Shown piece by piece: positions 51,970 to 63,214 of a DNA stretch of 64,000 nucleotides. Below the pieces are notes generated by a model. It made no database searches. It was not told the DNA's origin and was given only the letters and a program-made list of their open reading frames with translations. Source of the DNA: an uncultured Clostridium sp. (GTDB lineage Bacteria; Bacillota; Clostridia; Lachnospirales; Lachnospiraceae); the NCBI GenBank assembly GCA_900555045.1, contig USJW01000006.1:11760-75759 (forward strand), read 5' to 3'. Position numbers and translations under genes: made by a program. Numbering within the stretch: position 1 is the stretch's first letter; the number at the start of each line of letters is the position of its first letter.

Positions 51970-53406
51970 CTAAAACGGAAGCTGCGCCGGCGTATACTGC
52001 ACGGTAATCCACTTGAGCTCCGTGAACTCGTCGATGGAGTAGCGGCCGCCCTCGCGGCCCACGCCGCTGTTCTTGACGCCGCCGAAGGCGACGGTGGAGT
52101 TGTCGGACACGGTAGCGTTGTTGATGTGGACCATTCCGGCCTCCATCTCGAGGGACAGCTCCATAGCCTTTGAGAGGTCGTTGGTCAGAAGGGAGGAGGA
52201 CAGGCCGTACTCGTTGTCGTTGCAGAGTCTCACGGCGTCGGCGGCGTCCTTAGCCTTTATGATGGAGGTCACGGGGCCGAAGCTCTCCTCGTAGAAGATC
52301 CGCATATCCGGGGTCACGTCTTTTAAGACCGTGGGCTGGTAGTAATTGCCCTCATGGGTCCCGCCGGTCAAAAGCACCGCGCCCTTGGAGACTGCGTCCT
52401 CCAGCTGGCTGTCGATGAGCGCGCACTGCTCCTTCTTGATTAAGGGGCCGATCACGGTGTCCTGCTCGTGGGGATCGCCCACCTTCATGGTCTTCGCGTA
52501 CGCTGTGAATTTTTCACAGAATTCGTCGTACACCGGCTCCTCCACGATCATCCGGGAGGTGCACATGCAGATCTGGCCCTGGTGGAAGAAGGCGCCGAAG
52601 CCCGCGATGCGGACCGCCTGGTCCACGTCGAAGTCCTTTAACAGGATCAGCGGGTTCTTGCCGCCCATCTCCAGGGAATATTTTTTGAGGAGCACGGAGG
52701 CCTTGGACGCGATCCCCTTGCCCACCGCGGTGGAGCCGGTGAACGCAACCATCTTGACCCGCGGGTCGACGACCAGGCGGTTGCCCACCGCCTCGCCGGT
52801 CCCGGGAACCAGGTTGAAGACGCCCGGGGGCAATCCGGCCGCGTCCAGCGCTTTGGCGATCATCACACCGGATACCGGCGTGGCGCTGGCGGGCTTTAAC
52901 ACGAAGGTGTTGCCCGCAGCCAGGGCGAACACCACCTTTTTTAAGGCCAGAAGCAGCGGGAAGTTGAATGGGGAGATTCCGGCCACCACCCCGAAGGGAA
53001 GCCTGCGGATCATGGAGATCTCGCCGGGGGTCTGCTGCTGCAGTTCCCCGAACACACGGCGGCATTCCCCGGCGGCCGCGCGGAATAAGTCCACCGCAAA
53101 GCCGGACTCAAAGTACGCCTTGCCGAAGGCGGAGCCGCTCTCGCTCATCAGGACCTCCGCCACCTCGTCGATGTGCTCCTGCATCCAGTCGCCCGCCCTC
53201 AAGAGGATCAGCTCCTTCTCAGCCGCGGGCACGGCGGCCCAGGATTTCCAGGCGTTGTCCGCGGCCGCGATGGCCTCCTCCACCTCGGCCTCGCCCGCGA
53301 AGTGCACCTGGGCGTACACCGACCCGTCCGCCGGGTTGATATCCGGGACGACGGAGCCGCTGACCGTATTTTTCCACTTACCGTTTATGTATAACTGATA
53401 TTCCAT
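51970..53406 (-). CDS. NAD(P)-dependent aldehyde dehydrogenase
   Basis: A 478-residue aldehyde dehydrogenase with catalytic Glu in YSLEMGGKNPLI (about residue 244) and catalytic Cys in FFHQGQICMCTSR (about 278). ISPFNFPLLLALKK and FTGSTAVGKGIA bind the cofactor. Its sequence is close to the benzaldehyde/vanillin dehydrogenase branch. It starts 12 bases after the alcohol dehydrogenase stop on the same strand, so the pair should turn an alcohol into an acid in two NAD-linked steps. Confidence 0.9.
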   Translation of the reverse strand: MEYQLYINGKWKNTVSGSVVPDINPADGSVYAQVHFAGEAEVEEAIAAADNAWKSWAAVPAAEKELILLRAGDWMQEHIDEVAEVLMSESGSAFGKAYFESGFAVDLFRAAAGECRRVFGELQQQTPGEISMIRRLPFGVVAGISPFNFPLLLALKKVVFALAAGNTFVLKPASATPVSGVMIAKALDAAGLPPGVFNLVPGTGEAVGNRLVVDPRVKMVAFTGSTAVGKGIASKASVLLKKYSLEMGGKNPLILLKDFDVDQAVRIAGFGAFFHQGQICMCTSRMIVEEPVYDEFCEKFTAYAKTMKVGDPHEQDTVIGPLIKKEQCALIDSQLEDAVSKGAVLLTGGTHEGNYYQPTVLKDVTPDMRIFYEESFGPVTSIIKAKDAADAVRLCNDNEYGLSSSLLTNDLSKAMELSLEMEAGMVHINNATVSDNSTVAFGGVKNSGVGREGGRYSIDEFTELKWITVQYTPAQLPF

Positions 53407-53418
53407 GAGCTATGCCTC

Positions 53419-54513
53419 CTATCTCATCTTTAACAGAGCCTTGATCACCTTGCCGCTGTGCGAGGCCGCGAACGCCTCGTTGATCTGATCGAACTCGAAT
53501 ACCTGGATCAGCCGGTCAAAGGGGAAACGCCCCTGTTTGTAGTAAGAAATCAGCTGGGGGATGAACAGCTTGGGGTTGGAGTCGCCCTCCACGATGCCGA
53601 TCAGGGACTTCGCCTCGCCCATCAGCTCCCCCTGGACGTTGATGGTGAGGTCGCCGGTGACGCCCAGAACCACCGCGGTGCCCAGGAACTTCACGCAGGC
53701 CAGGGCCTTTCGCACCATGTCCGGCACGCCGCTGGTGTCGATGGCGTAGTCCGCCCCGCCTCCGGTGATCTTTTTGATCTCCGCGACCACGTCGGGGCAG
53801 GTCTTGCGGTTGATTCCGTGGGTTGCGCCCAGCTCCTTAGCCAGCTTTAAGCTCTCGTCATTGCCGCTGACCGCGATGATATTTTCGCACGGGCACAGGT
53901 GAGCCGCCATAATCGCGCTCATTCCCACCGTGCCGCAGCCGAACACCACCAGGCTGGACCCGAAGACTGGTTTTAACCGGTTGAGGACCGCCCCCGCGCC
54001 GGTCTGGATTCCGCATCCCAGCGGCCCTAAAATATCCAGGTCTAAATCCTTATCCACCCGAATAATGCTGTTCTTATGGACCACAGAGTAGGTGGCGAAG
54101 GAGGACTGGCCGAAGAAGGAGGAGATCTCCTGGCCGTCCTTGGAGAGGCGCTTGGTGCCGTCGCTCATGACGCCGCCGAAGTTGATCGCGTTAAAATTTT
54201 CGCATGCATAGGGCTTTCCGGCGAGACAGCTGTCACAGTGACCGCAGGAGCCGAAGGAAAATACCACGTGATCCCCCTTCTCGAACTCGGTGACACCCGG
54301 GCCCACCTTCTCCACGATGCCGCAGCCCTCATGGCCGAGCACCGCCGGGAGCGGCACGGGGATCATCTGCTGCTGCGCGACCTCATCTGTATGACAAACC
54401 CCGCTGGCCGCGATTTTTACCATCACTTCGCCTTCGCGGGGGTCCTGCAGTTCTAATTCCTCAAATTGGAATGGCTGCCCTTTTTCTCTTACAACTGCTG
54501 CTGTTATTTTCAT
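53419..54513 (-). CDS. Zinc-dependent aryl-alcohol dehydrogenase
   Basis: A 364-residue class III-like medium-chain dehydrogenase. Catalytic zinc ligands lie in SGVCHTDE (about 37) and GHEGCG (about 60); structural zinc ligands in CGHCDSCLAGKPYAC (about 93-107); and the NAD loop is VFGCGTVGMSAI. The AINFGG and FFGQSSFATYSVV segments are typical of benzyl-alcohol dehydrogenases such as XylB. With the downstream aldehyde dehydrogenase it would turn aryl alcohols into acids or the reverse. Confidence 0.9.
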   Translation of the reverse strand: MKITAAVVREKGQPFQFEELELQDPREGEVMVKIAASGVCHTDEVAQQQMIPVPLPAVLGHEGCGIVEKVGPGVTEFEKGDHVVFSFGSCGHCDSCLAGKPYACENFNAINFGGVMSDGTKRLSKDGQEISSFFGQSSFATYSVVHKNSIIRVDKDLDLDILGPLGCGIQTGAGAVLNRLKPVFGSSLVVFGCGTVGMSAIMAAHLCPCENIIAVSGNDESLKLAKELGATHGINRKTCPDVVAEIKKITGGGADYAIDTSGVPDMVRKALACVKFLGTAVVLGVTGDLTINVQGELMGEAKSLIGIVEGDSNPKLFIPQLISYYKQGRFPFDRLIQVFEFDQINEAFAASHSGKVIKALLKMR

Positions 54514-54548
54514 AACAATTTCACCTCCATACTTGAATTTGTGTACTC

Positions 54549-54586
54549 ATTATACGACTATTTTTGGTAAAATAGAATAGATCTAT
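54549..54586 (-). promoter_or_regulatory. Promoter region of the aryl-alcohol operon
   Basis: A perfect minus-strand TATAAT (54554-54549) with a weak TTCTAT -35 at 17 bases, and a 10-base palindrome ATAGATCTAT (54577-54586) just upstream that could be an operator. Confidence 0.4.
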
Positions 54587-54664
54587 CATTAATTAATAAA
54601 TTATCAGACTATTTTACAATTATTTACTAATCTAAAGATTATCAATTCCCATGCGTTTGGCATC

Positions 54665-54712
54665 AAAAAAACTGCCGCCCGGCAGAAGCGCTCTACCTCG
54701 GCGACAGTTTTT
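54665..54712 (-). terminator. Terminator of the small membrane-anchored gene
   Basis: On the minus strand AAAAACTGTCGCC (54712-54700) pairs with GGCGGCAGTTTTTT (54678-54665), one G-U pair, ending in six T residues. The long loop holds GCAGAAGCGC. Confidence 0.75.
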
Positions 54713-54721
54713 AATCCGTCA

Positions 54722-55195
54722 TTATTTCTTTTTCTCGTCGTTTTTCTTTTTGTCTTTCCTGAATCTTGCGAAGAATCCTTTTTTCTTGGGCGGGGTGGGG
54801 ATTGCACCGCCGCGCACACTCTTGATCTGGGTGATATAGATTCCGCTCATCACCACTTTGGCCTCGGTCTTCACCGGGAGGGACTGGAATACACGCTCGT
54901 CTGCGATCAGTGTCATCACCTTGGGGCCGATCTTGGCTTTCACGATCGGAACCTTGGCCCAGCGCATGTACTTGGGCGTCTGGTCAATCACCATCTTGGG
55001 GAGTCCGGTCTGCGTAATCTTCATCTTCTTCTTGTCGATCACCAGAATCGATACGGTCTGGGCGGCTGCGTCGATCATGGACTGCTGTTCCACCTGGCGC
55101 TTCTGAAGCTTGTTGCCCAGGAAGTAGAGAACGGCCAGTACGATGACGGCGATGATGAGAATGACGAGTATGACATTTAAAACGGTGTGCAGCAT
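54722..55195 (-). CDS. Membrane-anchored protein of unknown function beside rpoB
   Basis: A 157-residue protein with one N-terminal membrane helix (about 2-28), a middle domain with VSILVIDKKKMKITQTGLPK and DERVFQSLPVKTEAKVVMSG, and a very basic tail rich in Lys and Asp (RKDKKKNDEKKK). The ATG at 55195 follows GGAGGT by 7 bases. It is divergent from rpoB. I do not recognise the family. Confidence 0.7.
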   Translation of the reverse strand: MLHTVLNVILVILIIAVIVLAVLYFLGNKLQKRQVEQQSMIDAAAQTVSILVIDKKKMKITQTGLPKMVIDQTPKYMRWAKVPIVKAKIGPKVMTLIADERVFQSLPVKTEAKVVMSGIYITQIKSVRGGAIPTPPKKKGFFARFRKDKKKNDEKKK

Positions 55196-55316
55196 GGAAA
55201 ATACCTCCAACCTTATGTATTATGTAAGCCTGTCCCCTGGTTAAATGCTTCACATGCCCAAAAGACATTCTATAACAGTATATCATTTCCACAGTAAAAT
55301 TGCAAGCAAAAAATGC

Positions 55317-55345
55317 TTGACACCTTGACACGGCTATGATATTAT
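55317..55345 (+). promoter_or_regulatory. rpoBC promoter
   Basis: Perfect TTGACA (55317-55322), 17-base spacer, TATTAT (55340-55345). It drives a leader of about 140 bases with a short hairpin TGGGC/GCCCA (55370-55386) and then rpoB. Confidence 0.82.
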
Positions 55346-55491
55346 GGAGTGTGCACTATTGTGGCAAGGTGGGCTTTTTGCGCCCATTTGCGCCCAATTT
55401 TGGAACGAAACGTAACCAGGCGGCTGGATTGTAAAAAATGCGGCCGTGTACACTGTTACAATGATTAAAGAAAACAGGGGTGAAAACGTCA

Positions 55492-58400
55492 ATGGAGAAA
55501 AGCAGAATACGTCCGGTACCGGCCGGGAAAAGCGTAAGAATGAGCTACTCGAGACAGAAAGAAGTGCTCGAGATGCCCAACCTGATCGAGATTCAGAAGG
55601 ACTCCTATCAGTGGTTCTTAAAGGAAGGACTGAAGGAAGCGTTTGATGATATCTCTCCGATATCAGACTTCGCGGGTCATCTGAGTCTGGAATTCGTTGA
55701 CTTTACACTGTGCAAGGATGATGTGAAATACACCATCGAGGAGTGTAAAGAACGGGATGCAACTTACGCCGCACCACTAAAGGTAAAGGTAAGACTGTAC
55801 AACAAAGATAAAGATGAAATGAATGAACACGAGATTTTCATGGGCGATCTGCCTTTGATGACAGACACCGGATCCTTCGTGATCAATGGTGCCGAGCGTG
55901 TTATTGTCAGCCAGCTGGTACGCTCCCCTGGTATCTACTACGGCATCGGCCATGATAAAGTGGGTAAGGAGCTGTACACCTGCACGGTGATCCCCAACCG
56001 CGGTGCGTGGCTGGAGTACGAGACAGACTCCAATGACGTGTTCTACGTGCGTGTGGACCGGACCCGCAAGGTGCCGGTTACGGTGCTGATCCGCGCCCTG
56101 GGATTCGGTACCAACGCTGAGATCCTCGACCTGTTCGGCGAAGAGCCCAAGCTGCTCGCCAGCTTCGGCAAGGACACCTCTGACAATTACCAGGACGGTC
56201 TGCTGGAATTATATAAGAAGATTCGTCCCGGCGAGCCGTTATCTGTTGACAGTGCAGAGAGCCTGTTAAATAGTATGTTCTTCGACCCCAGAAGATACGA
56301 TTTAGCAAAGGTTGGACGGTATAAATTCAACAAGAAGCTGGCGTTCAAGAACCGCTTAAACGGACAGATTCTGGCGGAGGACGTTGTGGACACCACCACC
56401 GGCGAGATTTTGGCCGAGGCGGGCACCAAGCTAGACAAGAATCTGGCGAACGCGATCCAGAACGCCGCGGTTCCCTACGTGTGGGTGGACGGACCGACCC
56501 GCAAGCAGAAGGTTCTCTCCAACATGATGGTGGACCTGGCCGCTTACGTGTCCTTCGACCCGGAGGAAGTGGGCATCACGGAGTTAGTATATTACCCGGC
56601 TCTGTCCGCTATTCTGGCAGAAGTTGGGACCGACGACGTGGAAGCTTTGAAGGAAGCGATCCGCAAGAACGTCCACGACCTGATTCCGAAGCATATCACC
56701 AAGGAGGACATTCTCGCCTCCATCAACTATAATATGCACCTGGAAGAGGAAGTGGGAAACGCCGACGACATCGACCATCTGGGCAACCGCCGTATCCGTG
56801 CGGTGGGCGAGCTTTTGCAGAACCAGTACCGCATCGGCTTATCCCGTATGGAGCGCGTCGTAAGAGAGCGCATGACCACCCAGGACATGGACGGCATCAC
56901 GCCCCAGTCCTTAATCAATATCAAGCCCGTGACCGCGGCGGTGAAGGAGTTCTTCGGAAGCTCCCAGCTGTCCCAGTTCATGGACCAGAACAACCCTCTG
57001 GCTGAGCTGACCCACAAGCGGCGTCTGTCCGCCCTGGGCCCCGGCGGTCTGTCCAGAGACCGCGCCGGATTCGAGGTGCGAGACGTACACTACACCCACT
57101 ACGGGCGTATGTGCCCCATCGAGACCCCTGAGGGTCCCAACATCGGTCTGATCAACTCCCTGGCGACCTACGCCCGGGTGAACCAGTACGGCTTCATCGA
57201 GGCCCCCTACCGCGTGGTGGATAAGACCACCGATCCGGCCAATCCCCGGGTTACCGACGAGGTCGTGTACCTGACCGCGGACGAGGAAGACAACTTCGTT
57301 GTGGCGCAGGCGAACGAAGCGCTGGACGAGGAAGGCCACTTCATTCACAACAACGTATCCGGACGTTTCCGCACAGAGACATCCGAGTTCCAGAAAAAGA
57401 CCATCGACCTGATGGACGTTTCTCCTAAGATGGTGTTCTCCGTGGCTACGGCCATGATTCCCTTCCTGGAGAACGATGACGCGAACCGCGCGCTGATGGG
57501 ATCCAACATGCAGCGTCAGGCCGTGCCGCTTTTAACCACCGAGGCCCCCGCTGTGGGAACCGGTATCGAGGGCAAGGCCGCTGTGGACTCCGGCGTTTGC
57601 GTGCTGGCGAAGAACGCCGGCGTGGTAACCCGCTCCGCCTCCAACGAGATCATCATCAAGCGTGACTCCGATGGAAACAAGGACGTTTACCACCTGACCA
57701 AGTTTAAGAGAAGCAACCAGAGCAACTGCTACAACCAGAAGCCCATCGTCTACAAGGGCGACCACGTGGAAGTCGGCGAGGTGATCGCGGACGGCCCGTC
57801 CACCTCCATGGGCGAGATCGCTCTCGGAAAGAACCCGTTAATCGGATTCATGACCTGGGAGGGCTACAACTACGAGGACGCGGTTCTGCTGTCCGAGCGT
57901 CTGGTGCAGGAGGATGTTTACACCTCCATTCATATCGAGGAGTACGAGGCTGAGGCCCGCGACACCAAGCTGGGGCCGGAGGAGATCACACGCGACGTTC
58001 CCGGCGTCGGCGAGGATGCCTTAAAGGATCTGGACGAGCGCGGAATCATCCGCATCGGCGCTGAGGTCCGCGCGGGAGATATCCTGGTCGGAAAGGTAAC
58101 CCCCAAGGGCGAGACCGAGCTGACCGCGGAGGAGCGCCTGCTGCGCGCCATCTTCGGCGAGAAGGCCAGAGAGGTCCGTGACACCTCCTTAAAGGTGCCC
58201 CACGGCGCATACGGCATCATCGTGGATGCCAAGGTATTTACCAGAGAGAACGGCGACGAGCTGGCTCCCGGCGTGAACGAGACGGTCCGCATCTACATCG
58301 CCCAAAAGCGTAAGATTTCTGTGGGCGACAAGATGGCAGGACGTCACGGAAACAAGGGTGTTGTGTCCCGCGTGCTTCCGGTGGAGGATATGCCTTTCCT

Positions 58401-59382
58401 GCCCAACGGACGTCCGCTTGACATCGTGCTGAACCCCCTGGGCGTGCCGTCCCGTATGAATATCGGACAGGTATTGGAGATCCACTTAAGCCTTGCAGCC
58501 AAGGCCCTGGGCTTCAACGTATCCACCCCGATCTTCGACGGCGCGAACGAGAACGACATTCAGGATACCCTGGAACTGGCAAACGATTACGTGAACAGCT
58601 CCTGGGAGGAATTTGAGGCGAAATATAAAGACCTGATAAAGCCCGAGGTGATGGAGTATCTGGGTTCTCACTTAGAGCACCGCGAGCTTTGGAAGGGTGT
58701 GCCCATCAGCCGCGACGGTAAGGTGCGCCTGCGCGACGGGCGGACCGGCGAGTTCTTCGACGGAGCCGTCACAATTGGACACATGCATTACCTGAAGCTG
58801 CACCACCTGGTAGACGATAAGATCCATGCCCGTTCTACCGGCCCATACTCCTTGGTTACCCAGCAGCCTCTGGGCGGTAAAGCACAGTTCGGCGGCCAGC
58901 GTTTCGGTGAGATGGAGGTTTGGGCTCTGGAGGCGTACGGCGCTTCCTACACCCTGCAGGAGATCATGACGGTGAAGTCCGACGACGTTGTGGGCCGTGT
59001 GAAGACCTACGAGGCCATCATCAAGGGCGAGAATATTCCGGAGCCGGGCGTGCCCGAGTCCTTCAAGGTTCTGCTCAAGGAGATGCAGTCTCTGGGCCTG
59101 GACGTACAGGTTCTGCGCGACGACGGCACCGAGGTGGAGATGACCGAGAACATCGACTACGGCGATACAGAGCTGCGCGCGATGCTGGAGGGAGACCGCC
59201 GGTTTGGCTCCGACGAGTCCTTGGGCGCCTACGGATATCAGGAGCAGGAGTTCAAGAACAACGAGCTGGTGGCTGTGGAAGAGGAAGCTGAGGTCGCGGA
59301 GGAAGACGAGTACACGATGGATGACGACGTTTTCTTAACCGACGAGGCGGACGATTTTGTGGACGACAGCGAAGAAGAATAA
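55492..59382 (+). CDS. rpoB: RNA polymerase subunit beta
   Basis: A 1296-residue beta subunit. The rifampicin region is intact and wild type ([20 protein letters not shown] near residue 489, then [18 protein letters not shown]), so no resistance change is visible. [20 protein letters not shown] and the DLEALGAYGA-equivalent [14 protein letters not shown] are canonical. The last 37 residues hold 20 acidic ones. I start at the ATG 55492 ([14 protein letters not shown]) used by relatives; the in-frame GTG at 55480 lacks better spacing to AGGGGTG. rplJ and rplL are not upstream in this window. Confidence 0.97.
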   Translation: MEKSRIRPVPAGKSVRMSYSRQKEVLEMPNLIEIQKDSYQWFLKEGLKEAFDDISPISDFAGHLSLEFVDFTLCKDDVKYTIEECKERDATYAAPLKVKVRLYNKDKDEMNEHEIFMGDLPLMTDTGSFVINGAERVIVSQLVRSPGIYYGIGHDKVGKELYTCTVIPNRGAWLEYETDSNDVFYVRVDRTRKVPVTVLIRALGFGTNAEILDLFGEEPKLLASFGKDTSDNYQDGLLELYKKIRPGEPLSVDSAESLLNSMFFDPRRYDLAKVGRYKFNKKLAFKNRLNGQILAEDVVDTTTGEILAEAGTKLDKNLANAIQNAAVPYVWVDGPTRKQKVLSNMMVDLAAYVSFDPEEVGITELVYYPALSAILAEVGTDDVEALKEAIRKNVHDLIPKHITKEDILASINYNMHLEEEVGNADDIDHLGNRRIRAVGELLQNQYRIGLSRMERVVRERMTTQDMDGITPQSLINIKPVTAAVKEFFGSSQLSQFMDQNNPLAELTHKRRLSALGPGGLSRDRAGFEVRDVHYTHYGRMCPIETPEGPNIGLINSLATYARVNQYGFIEAPYRVVDKTTDPANPRVTDEVVYLTADEEDNFVVAQANEALDEEGHFIHNNVSGRFRTETSEFQKKTIDLMDVSPKMVFSVATAMIPFLENDDANRALMGSNMQRQAVPLLTTEAPAVGTGIEGKAAVDSGVCVLAKNAGVVTRSASNEIIIKRDSDGNKDVYHLTKFKRSNQSNCYNQKPIVYKGDHVEVGEVIADGPSTSMGEIALGKNPLIGFMTWEGYNYEDAVLLSERLVQEDVYTSIHIEEYEAEARDTKLGPEEITRDVPGVGEDALKDLDERGIIRIGAEVRAGDILVGKVTPKGETELTAEERLLRAIFGEKAREVRDTSLKVPHGAYGIIVDAKVFTRENGDELAPGVNETVRIYIAQKRKISVGDKMAGRHGNKGVVSRVLPVEDMPFLPNGRPLDIVLNPLGVPSRMNIGQVLEIHLSLAAKALGFNVSTPIFDGANENDIQDTLELANDYVNSSWEEFEAKYKDLIKPEVMEYLGSHLEHRELWKGVPISRDGKVRLRDGRTGEFFDGAVTIGHMHYLKLHHLVDDKIHARSTGPYSLVTQQPLGGKAQFGGQRFGEMEVWALEAYGASYTLQEIMTVKSDDVVGRVKTYEAIIKGENIPEPGVPESFKVLLKEMQSLGLDVQVLRDDGTEVEMTENIDYGDTELRAMLEGDRRFGSDESLGAYGYQEQEFKNNELVAVEEEAEVAEEDEYTMDDDVFLTDEADDFVDDSEEE

Positions 59383-59400
59383 TAGAAGGGAGTAAAGCTC

Positions 59401-62400
59401 ATGCCGGAAACTAATGAAACTTATCATCCGATGACATTCGATGCCATTAAGATTGGTCTGGCCTCCCCTGACAAGATTCTGGAGTGGTCTCACGGCGAGG
59501 TAAAAAAGCCGGAGACCATCAACTACAGAACCTTGAAGCCGGAGAAGGACGGCCTGTTCTGCGAGCGGATCTTCGGACCCAGCAAGGACTGGGAGTGTCA
59601 TTGTGGTAAATACAAGAAGATTCGTTATAAAGGTGTTATCTGCGACCGATGCGGCGTAGAAGTGACGAAGGCAAGCGTGCGTAGAGAGCGTATGGGCCAC
59701 ATCAAGCTGGCCGCTCCCGTTTCCCATATCTGGTATTTTAAGGGAATTCCCAGCCGGATGGGACTCATCCTGGACATCTCCCCCAGAACTCTGGAGAAGG
59801 TCCTGTACTTCGCTTCCTATATCGTGCTGGATCCCGGTTCCACCAGCCTGCAGTATAAGCAGGTGCTCTCCGAGAAGGAGTACCGGGAAGAGGTGGAGAA
59901 ATACGGCGGCACCGGCGGCTTCCGCGTAGGAATGGGCGCCGAGGCCATCCAGGAGCTGCTCAAGGCAATCAACCTGGAGAAGGACTCCGCTGAGCTGCGC
60001 AAGGCGCTTAACGACGCCACCGGCCAGAAGCGGGCCCGCATCATCAAGCGGCTGGAGGTTGTGGAGGCGTTCTTAAACTCCGGCAACCGCCCCGAGTGGA
60101 TGATCATGGACGTGATCCCCGTGATCCCGCCGGACATCCGTCCCATGGTTCAGCTGGACGGCGGCCGTTTCGCCACCTCCGATTTAAACGACCTGTACAG
60201 AAGAATTATCAACCGCAATAACCGTCTGGCAAGACTTCTGGAGTTGGGCGCCCCGGACATCATCGTCCGCAACGAGAAGCGCATGCTGCAGGAGGCTGTG
60301 GACGCCCTGATTGACAACGGCCGCCGCGGCAGACCTGTCACCGGCCCCGGAAACCGCGCCTTAAAGTCCCTTTCCGATATGTTAAAGGGTAAGCAGGGAC
60401 GTTTCCGTCAGAACCTTTTGGGTAAGCGTGTGGACTATTCCGGACGTTCCGTTATCGTGGTTGGACCCGAGCTCAAGATTTACCAGTGCGGACTTCCCAA
60501 GGAGATGGCCATCGAGCTGTTCAAGCCCTTCGTTATGAAGGAGCTGGTCTCCAACGGAACCGCTCACAATATTAAAAACGCGAAGAAGATGGTTGAGCGC
60601 CTGCAGTCCGAGGTTTGGGATGTGCTGGAGGACGTAATCAAGGAGCATCCGGTTATGCTTAACCGTGCGCCTACGCTGCACAGACTGGGCATCCAGGCAT
60701 TCGAGCCCATCCTGGTAGAGGGTAAGGCCATCAAGCTGCACCCCCTGGTATGTACCGCGTTCAACGCGGACTTCGACGGCGACCAGATGGCAGTCCATCT
60801 GCCCCTGTCCGTGGAGGCCCAGGCGGAGTGCCGTTTCCTGCTGCTGAGCCCCAACAACCTGCTTAAGCCCTCCGACGGCGGCCCTGTGGCTGTTCCGTCC
60901 CAGGATATGGTTCTGGGCATCTACTACCTGACCCAGGAGCGCCCCGGCGCGAAGGGCGAGGGAATGATGTTCAAGAGCGTGAACGAAGCCATCTTAGCCT
61001 ACGAGAACAAGGCGGCCACCCTGCACAGCAAGGTGAAGGTGCGCGTTCACAAGACCATGCCCGACGGCACGGTTCGCTCCGACATCATCGAATCCACCAT
61101 CGGACGCTTCATCTTCAACGAGATCATTCCGCAGGATTTGGGATTCGTGGACCGCAGCATCCCGGGCAACGAGCTGAAGCTTGAGGTAGACTTCCACGTT
61201 GCCAAGAAGCAGTTAAAGCAGATTCTGGAAAAGGTTATCAACGTACACGGCGCAACCCAGACGGCTGTGACCCTGGACGACATCAAGGCCATCGGATACA
61301 AGTATTCCACCCGCGCGGCCATGACCGTTTCCATTTCCGATATGACCGTGCCTGCCAGCAAGCCGAAGCTGATTGAGGACGCTCAGGCCACCGTTGACCG
61401 GATCGCGAAGAACTACCGCCGCGGCCTGATCACCGAGGAGGAGCGCTACAAAGAGGTAATCGAGACCTGGAAGAACACGGATGATCAGCTGACCCATGAC
61501 CTGTTGACCGGCCTGGATAAGTACAACAACATCTACATGATGGCCGACTCCGGAGCCCGTGGTTCCGACAAGCAGATCAAGCAGCTGGCCGGCATGCGAG
61601 GACTGATGGCCGATACAACCGGTCACACCATCGAGCTGCCGATCAAGTCCAACTTCCGTGAGGGTCTGGACGTACTGGAGTACTTCATCTCCGCACACGG
61701 AGCTCGTAAAGGTCTGTCCGATACGGCTCTGCGTACCGCTGACTCAGGTTACCTGACCAGACGTCTGGTAGACGTTTCCCAGGACCTGATTATCCGCGAG
61801 GTGGACTGCTGTGAGGGCAAGGATATTCCGTTTATGGAGATCAAGTCCTTCATGGACGGCAACGAGGTGATCGAGGACCTGGAGGAGCGCATCACCGGGC
61901 GCTATATCGCCGAGACCATCACCGACCCGGATACCGGCGAGGTTGTGGTGAAGGCCAACCACATGGTAACCCCCAAGCGTGCGGCTGCCGTGATGAAGGT
62001 GTTAAATAAGACCGGACGCAAGTCCGTTAAGATTCGTACTGTGCTGAGCTGTAAGTCCCATATCGGCGTGTGCGCGAAGTGCTACGGCGCCAACATGGCC
62101 ACCGGACAGCCGGTACAGGTTGGTGAGGCGGTTGGTATCATCGCCGCTCAGTCCATCGGTGAGCCCGGTACGCAGCTGACCATGCGTACGTTCCATACCG
62201 GCGGCGTGGCCGGCGGCGATATCACACAGGGTCTTCCCCGTGTAGAGGAGCTGTTTGAGGCGCGTAAGCCCAAGGGACTTGCGATCATCACTGAGTTCGG
62301 CGGAACCGTGAGCATCAAGGACACCAAGAAGAAGCGCGAGATCACCGTGACCGACGAGCAGAACGGCAACTCCAAGACCTATCTGATCCCCTACGGATCC

Positions 62401-63129
62401 AGAATCAAGGTGCTGGACGGCCAGGTGCTTGAGGCCGGCGACGAGCTGACCGAAGGTAGTGTGAACCCCCACGATATCCTGAAGATCAAGGGCGTGCGCG
62501 CCGTGCAGGACTACATGATCCAGGAAGTGCAGCGCGTGTACCGCTTACAGGGCGTGGAGATCAACGATAAGCATATCGAGATGATCGTGCATCAGATGTT
62601 AAAGAAGGTGAAGGTCGAGGAGAGCGGCGACAGCAACGTGCTGCCGGGCGTATCCATGGACGTGCTGGACTTCAACGAGATGAACGAGGCGCTGATCGCG
62701 GAGGGCAAGAAGCCCGCGGAGGGCAAGCAGGTTATGCTCGGTATCACCAAGGCATCCCTGGCTACCGATTCCTTCCTGTCCGCAGCTTCCTTCCAGGAGA
62801 CGACGAAGGTGCTGACCGAGGCCGCCATCAACGGCAAGGTTGACCACCTGATCGGCCTTAAGGAGAACGTAATCATCGGTAAGCCGATCCCGGCAGGTAC
62901 CGGAATGAAGCGCTACCGCAAGGTGAAGCTGAGTACGGAGCTGGAGGCGGACGACGAGATTGTTCTGTCTGAGGACGACGATCTGGTTCTGGCCGACGAG
63001 GCGGACGAGAACAGCGCGATCAACGAGGACAATGTGGCTGAGGAAGTGCTGGACATCGATGACACCGAAGAGGTGGAGGAGCTGGACGGCGAGGACGAGG
63101 ACGAGAACGCAGAGTCTGAGAACGAATAA
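59401..63129 (+). CDS. rpoC: RNA polymerase subunit beta'
   Basis: A 1242-residue beta' subunit. The N-terminal zinc ribbon lies at Cys66, Cys68, Cys81 and Cys84 ([17 protein letters not shown]), the catalytic triad Asp457, 459, 461 in NADFDGDQM, and the bridge helix and trigger loop at [20 protein letters not shown] and [13 protein letters not shown]. The last 63 residues hold 33 acidic ones. It starts 18 bases after rpoB and is co-transcribed. Confidence 0.97.
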   Translation: MPETNETYHPMTFDAIKIGLASPDKILEWSHGEVKKPETINYRTLKPEKDGLFCERIFGPSKDWECHCGKYKKIRYKGVICDRCGVEVTKASVRRERMGHIKLAAPVSHIWYFKGIPSRMGLILDISPRTLEKVLYFASYIVLDPGSTSLQYKQVLSEKEYREEVEKYGGTGGFRVGMGAEAIQELLKAINLEKDSAELRKALNDATGQKRARIIKRLEVVEAFLNSGNRPEWMIMDVIPVIPPDIRPMVQLDGGRFATSDLNDLYRRIINRNNRLARLLELGAPDIIVRNEKRMLQEAVDALIDNGRRGRPVTGPGNRALKSLSDMLKGKQGRFRQNLLGKRVDYSGRSVIVVGPELKIYQCGLPKEMAIELFKPFVMKELVSNGTAHNIKNAKKMVERLQSEVWDVLEDVIKEHPVMLNRAPTLHRLGIQAFEPILVEGKAIKLHPLVCTAFNADFDGDQMAVHLPLSVEAQAECRFLLLSPNNLLKPSDGGPVAVPSQDMVLGIYYLTQERPGAKGEGMMFKSVNEAILAYENKAATLHSKVKVRVHKTMPDGTVRSDIIESTIGRFIFNEIIPQDLGFVDRSIPGNELKLEVDFHVAKKQLKQILEKVINVHGATQTAVTLDDIKAIGYKYSTRAAMTVSISDMTVPASKPKLIEDAQATVDRIAKNYRRGLITEEERYKEVIETWKNTDDQLTHDLLTGLDKYNNIYMMADSGARGSDKQIKQLAGMRGLMADTTGHTIELPIKSNFREGLDVLEYFISAHGARKGLSDTALRTADSGYLTRRLVDVSQDLIIREVDCCEGKDIPFMEIKSFMDGNEVIEDLEERITGRYIAETITDPDTGEVVVKANHMVTPKRAAAVMKVLNKTGRKSVKIRTVLSCKSHIGVCAKCYGANMATGQPVQVGEAVGIIAAQSIGEPGTQLTMRTFHTGGVAGGDITQGLPRVEELFEARKPKGLAIITEFGGTVSIKDTKKKREITVTDEQNGNSKTYLIPYGSRIKVLDGQVLEAGDELTEGSVNPHDILKIKGVRAVQDYMIQEVQRVYRLQGVEINDKHIEMIVHQMLKKVKVEESGDSNVLPGVSMDVLDFNEMNEALIAEGKKPAEGKQVMLGITKASLATDSFLSAASFQETTKVLTEAAINGKVDHLIGLKENVIIGKPIPAGTGMKRYRKVKLSTELEADDEIVLSEDDDLVLADEADENSAINEDNVAEEVLDIDDTEEVEELDGEDEDENAESENE

Positions 63130-63145
63130 GGCATAGATTTAGGAG

Positions 63146-63180
63146 ATGAGACGGCGAGCTTTGGCCGTCTCATTTCATTT
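63146..63180 (+). terminator. Hairpin after rpoC
   Basis: ATGAGACGGC (63146-63155) pairs with GCCGTCTCAT (63164-63173), followed by TTCATTTATT. The T-run is weak. Confidence 0.6.
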
Positions 63181-63214
63181 ATTGAGTGCAATGAATAAAA
63201 GGAGATGGAAAAAT

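Noticed and set aside
56950..57060. Rifampicin-resistance change in rpoB
   Set aside because: The whole cluster, including the Asp, His and Ser hot spots, is wild type.
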